Origin: Lutibacter sp. UBA4458
GTDB taxonomy: Bacteria; Bacteroidota; Bacteroidia; Flavobacteriales; Flavobacteriaceae
Direction of reading: 5' to 3'
Length of the DNA: 7,739 nucleotides
NCBI GenBank assembly: GCA_002390165.1
Contig: DGOU01000016.1
Coordinates: forward strand, 1-7,739
Each line of letters opens with the position of its first letter. Positions within the stretch are counted from its first letter, which is position 1. Made by a program: the position numbers and the translations under genes. Positions 5,849 to 7,739 of the stretch are shown one piece after another. The notes under the pieces were generated by a model that was not told where the DNA came from, searched no databases, and saw nothing but the letters and a program-made list of their open reading frames with translations.

Positions 5849-7081
5849 TTGAAATTAAAAAGTTTTTTTAATAACTTGCCTTTTTTTGCGCTAACATTAT
5901 TTTTGTTTTCTGCATTAGTTGGTTTATTAATAAGATGGAATTTTGTGTTTCCTATATCTAGTTTTTCCTATAAAAATTTGTTACAAGCACATTCTCATGT
6001 GGCATTTTTAGGTTGGGGATATATTGCAACTTTAGCAATTATAATCCAAGTTTATATTTTAGATAAATCGTTAAATTTAAAAATATATAAAATTTTTATT
6101 AGCATAATTACTATAGCTGTATTTTTAATGTTAATTAGCTTTTCTTTAGTTGGTTATAAATCAATATCTATAGTTTTGCTTTCTGTATTTGGAATAGCTA
6201 GTTATGTAATTTCTTATAAGTTATTGAAAGATTTAAAAGGAAAAAGTATAGCTATTAAAATGATTCGTTTTGGAATTTATTATTATTTACTTTCCAATTT
6301 AGCTACTTGGTTTTTGGGTTTTGTAATGGTTACACAAGGAAAGTCTGTTTTGTTTTATAATACCATCTACTTTTATTTACATTTTTTATATAATGGTTAT
6401 TTCGTATTTGTGCTTTTCGGATTGTTATTTAAAGTATTTGAAAATCAAAATATTGTAATTTCTACAAAAAATCAAAAGCTATTTTTTATTTTTTTAAATA
6501 TTGCCTGTATTCCTGCTTATTTCTTATCTGTTTTATGGAGTAAGCCCTCTATACTATTCAACTATATTGGTTTTTTTGCGGCGTTATTACAGTTGGTTTC
6601 TTTAGTTTATTTAATAAGGATAATAAGTAAGGTATTCATTAATTTGAAGTGGAGCCGATTTTCTAAACTGCTGTTAAAATTTGCATTAATTAGTTATGGG
6701 TTAAAAGTAGGAATACAAGTAATATCTTCTTTTCCATATATAGTAACTAATTCTTTGGCGCTAAAACATTATTTTATAATAGGCTATTTGCATTTGTTTA
6801 CCTTAGGTTTTATGAGTGTATTCATTTTTTTATTATTAATTCAAGTTAAAAAAGTTAATCTGGATAGTAAAATTTCTAAAACCGGGATTTTTAGTTTTTT
6901 AATAGGAATAATTGGCACGGAATTTTTATTATTTTATCAAGGTTTTTTAATTTTAAAAAGAATTAATCCTTTAAAATATTATAATTTAGAACTGTTTATT
7001 TTAAGTGTCTTTCTTTTTTGTGGATTATTATTAATTGTTCTTCCTCAGTTTTTTAAAAAACAAAAAGAATTAAATGTTTAG
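5849..7081 (+). CDS. Polytopic (about 12 TM) membrane protein with membrane histidines, heme-copper oxidase/NnrS-like pattern
   Basis: No close family is recognised with certainty. From the TTG at 5849 the protein is 410 aa, mostly hydrophobic, with about 12 predicted membrane segments (TM1 about 11-30, TM2 45-70, TM6 170-195, TM10 306-332, TM12 380-402). It has only five histidines: His48 and His50 in AHSHVAFLGW (47-56), His178 in YLHFLYNGYF, and His307 and His315 in KHYFIIGYLHLFTLGF. All lie in or at the ends of membrane helices, as expected for ligands of heme or metal. Twelve helices with intramembrane histidines recall heme-copper oxidase subunit I and NnrS, but the HxH/HH order does not match the canonical oxidase, so this is an analogy only. 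No in-frame ATG exists near the 5' end. TAA at 5807-5809 limits the start to TTG 5819 or TTG 5849. The latter gives KLKSFFNN before TM1 and lies after the predicted transcript start. Confidence 0.6.
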   Translation: MKLKSFFNNLPFFALTLFLFSALVGLLIRWNFVFPISSFSYKNLLQAHSHVAFLGWGYIATLAIIIQVYILDKSLNLKIYKIFISIITIAVFLMLISFSLVGYKSISIVLLSVFGIASYVISYKLLKDLKGKSIAIKMIRFGIYYYLLSNLATWFLGFVMVTQGKSVLFYNTIYFYLHFLYNGYFVFVLFGLLFKVFENQNIVISTKNQKLFFIFLNIACIPAYFLSVLWSKPSILFNYIGFFAALLQLVSLVYLIRIISKVFINLKWSRFSKLLLKFALISYGLKVGIQVISSFPYIVTNSLALKHYFIIGYLHLFTLGFMSVFIFLLLIQVKKVNLDSKISKTGIFSFLIGIIGTEFLLFYQGFLILKRINPLKYYNLELFILSVFLFCGLLLIVLPQFFKKQKELNV

Positions 7082-7111
7082 TTTGTCAATAACTTTTATT
7101 GCTCAACTAAA
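7077..7111. terminator. Hairpin over the stop codon of the membrane protein gene (weak terminator candidate)
   Basis: TTTAGTT (7077-7083) pairs with AACTAAA (7105-7111). Inside, after a 3x3 internal loop, CAATAA (7087-7092) pairs with TTATTG (7096-7101). The structure covers the stop codon (TAG, 7079-7081). No T-run follows, so it is more likely a 3'-end stabilising structure or an inefficient terminator. Confidence 0.3.
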
Positions 7112-7129
7112 AAGGGAATAGTACTTTTG
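7099..7129 (+). promoter_or_regulatory. Promoter for the UvrD-like helicase gene
   Basis: TTG (7099-7101) is followed after 20 bases by TACTTTTG (7122-7129), an exact TAnnTTTG match. Both Bacteroidota elements are present at the usual spacing. The predicted start, about 7133-7136, leaves a leader of only about 11-14 bases before the GTG. Confidence 0.55.
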
Positions 7130-7146
7130 AATTTTATTGAATTTCT

Positions 7147-7739
7147 GTGAATAAATACTTAGATAATCTTAACGAATCGCAAAAGGCAGCCGTTTTACAT
7201 AAAAATGGTCCTATGATAATAATTGCTGGAGCAGGTTCAGGTAAAACCCGTGTTTTAACCTATAGAATTGCTCATTTAATGAACCAAAATATTGATCCTT
7301 TTAATATTTTATCGTTGACTTTTACTAATAAGGCTGCTCGTGAAATGAAATTGCGAATTGCAAGTGTTGTTGGAGATTCTGAAGCGAAAAATTTGTGGAT
7401 GGGAACTTTCCACTCTGTATTTGCAAGGATTTTACGTTCAGAAGGTCATCATATTGGTTTTCCATCTAATTTTACTATTTATGATACTCAAGATGCCGTT
7501 AGGTTAATTTCGTCTATCATAAAAGAAATGCAATTAGATAAAGAGCGCTATAAACCAAAACAGGTTTTAAGTAGAATATCTTCTTTTAAAAACAGCTTAA
7601 TAACCGTTAAAGCTTATTATAACGATCCAGATTTAATTCAGGCAGATAAAATGGCGCAACGTCCTAAAATGGGCGAAATTTATCAACAATATGTAGATAG
7701 ATGTTTTAAAGCAGGAGCTATGGATTTTGATGATTTACT
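7147..7739 (+). CDS. UvrD/PcrA-type superfamily 1 DNA helicase, N-terminal part
   Basis: The first 197 codons of an ATP-dependent 3'-5' DNA helicase that acts in repair and replication; the gene continues beyond the window. The Q motif (LNESQKAAV, 8-16) precedes Walker A AGAGSGKT (27-34). Motif Ia is LTFTNKAAREM (57-67), and GTFHSVFARILR is the conserved segment that follows. The fragment breaks off within motif II at MDFDDL (192-197), where ATP-hydrolysing acidic residues lie. The start is GTG at 7147: a stop (TGA, 7138-7140) closes the frame just upstream, and the first in-frame ATG (codon 23) would remove the Q motif. UvrD, PcrA and Rep cannot be separated from this part, so no symbol is given. 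Confidence 0.93.
   Translation, partial: MNKYLDNLNESQKAAVLHKNGPMIIIAGAGSGKTRVLTYRIAHLMNQNIDPFNILSLTFTNKAAREMKLRIASVVGDSEAKNLWMGTFHSVFARILRSEGHHIGFPSNFTIYDTQDAVRLISSIIKEMQLDKERYKPKQVLSRISSFKNSLITVKAYYNDPDLIQADKMAQRPKMGEIYQQYVDRCFKAGAMDFDDL

Overview
The window comes from an AT-rich Bacteroidota genome, most likely a marine-type Flavobacteriaceae. The evidence is A-rich ribosome-binding regions without clear Shine-Dalgarno sequences, -7 promoter elements of the Bacteroidota form TAnnTTTG, a TonB-dependent receptor and FadL-type porin with typical flavobacterial signal peptides, and a topoisomerase IV subunit A with an acidic tail. No insertion sequence, CRISPR array, tRNA or rRNA was seen.

Layout. 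(1) 2-667, +: the 3' end of a topoisomerase IV/gyrase A subunit gene. It converges on and overlaps by 9 bp (2) 659-1780, -: a lipoprotein of the class III (iron/B12) substrate-binding family, probably the cobalamin-binding protein BtuF. (3) 1781-2139: a divergent control region with one -7 element per direction and, on the + strand only, a full cobalamin riboswitch (about 1859-2041). (4) 2140-4047, +: a TonB-dependent receptor, very probably BtuB. (5) 4048-4390: a regulatory-looking intergenic region with a 16-codon reading frame, an FNR-like palindrome, a -7 element, and two strong plus two weaker copies of the inverted repeat TGTAAC-ATTT-GTTACA. (6) 4391-5749, +: an OmpP1/FadL outer-membrane transporter, closed by a clear intrinsic terminator. 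(7) about 5849-7081, +: a roughly 12-helix membrane protein whose only five histidines all lie in or next to membrane segments. (8) 7147-7739, +: the start of a UvrD/PcrA-type helicase running off the window.

How the genes fit together. Items 2-4 form a vitamin B12 uptake locus. BtuB would carry cobalamin across the outer membrane using TonB, and the lipoprotein would pass it to an ABC permease that is not encoded here. When B12 is plentiful the riboswitch should lower btuB expression. The lipoprotein gene has its own divergent promoter with almost no leader, so it seems to escape direct riboswitch control. The FadL gene has a promoter region with Crp/Fnr-like palindromes. The next gene, which resembles heme-copper oxidase or NnrS-like membrane proteins only in its histidine pattern, is separated by a terminator and appears to have its own promoter. 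The flanking topoisomerase and helicase genes are housekeeping genes.

The least explained parts are the palindrome array before fadL and the histidine-bearing membrane protein. I found no convincing evidence of a wholly new multi-gene system.
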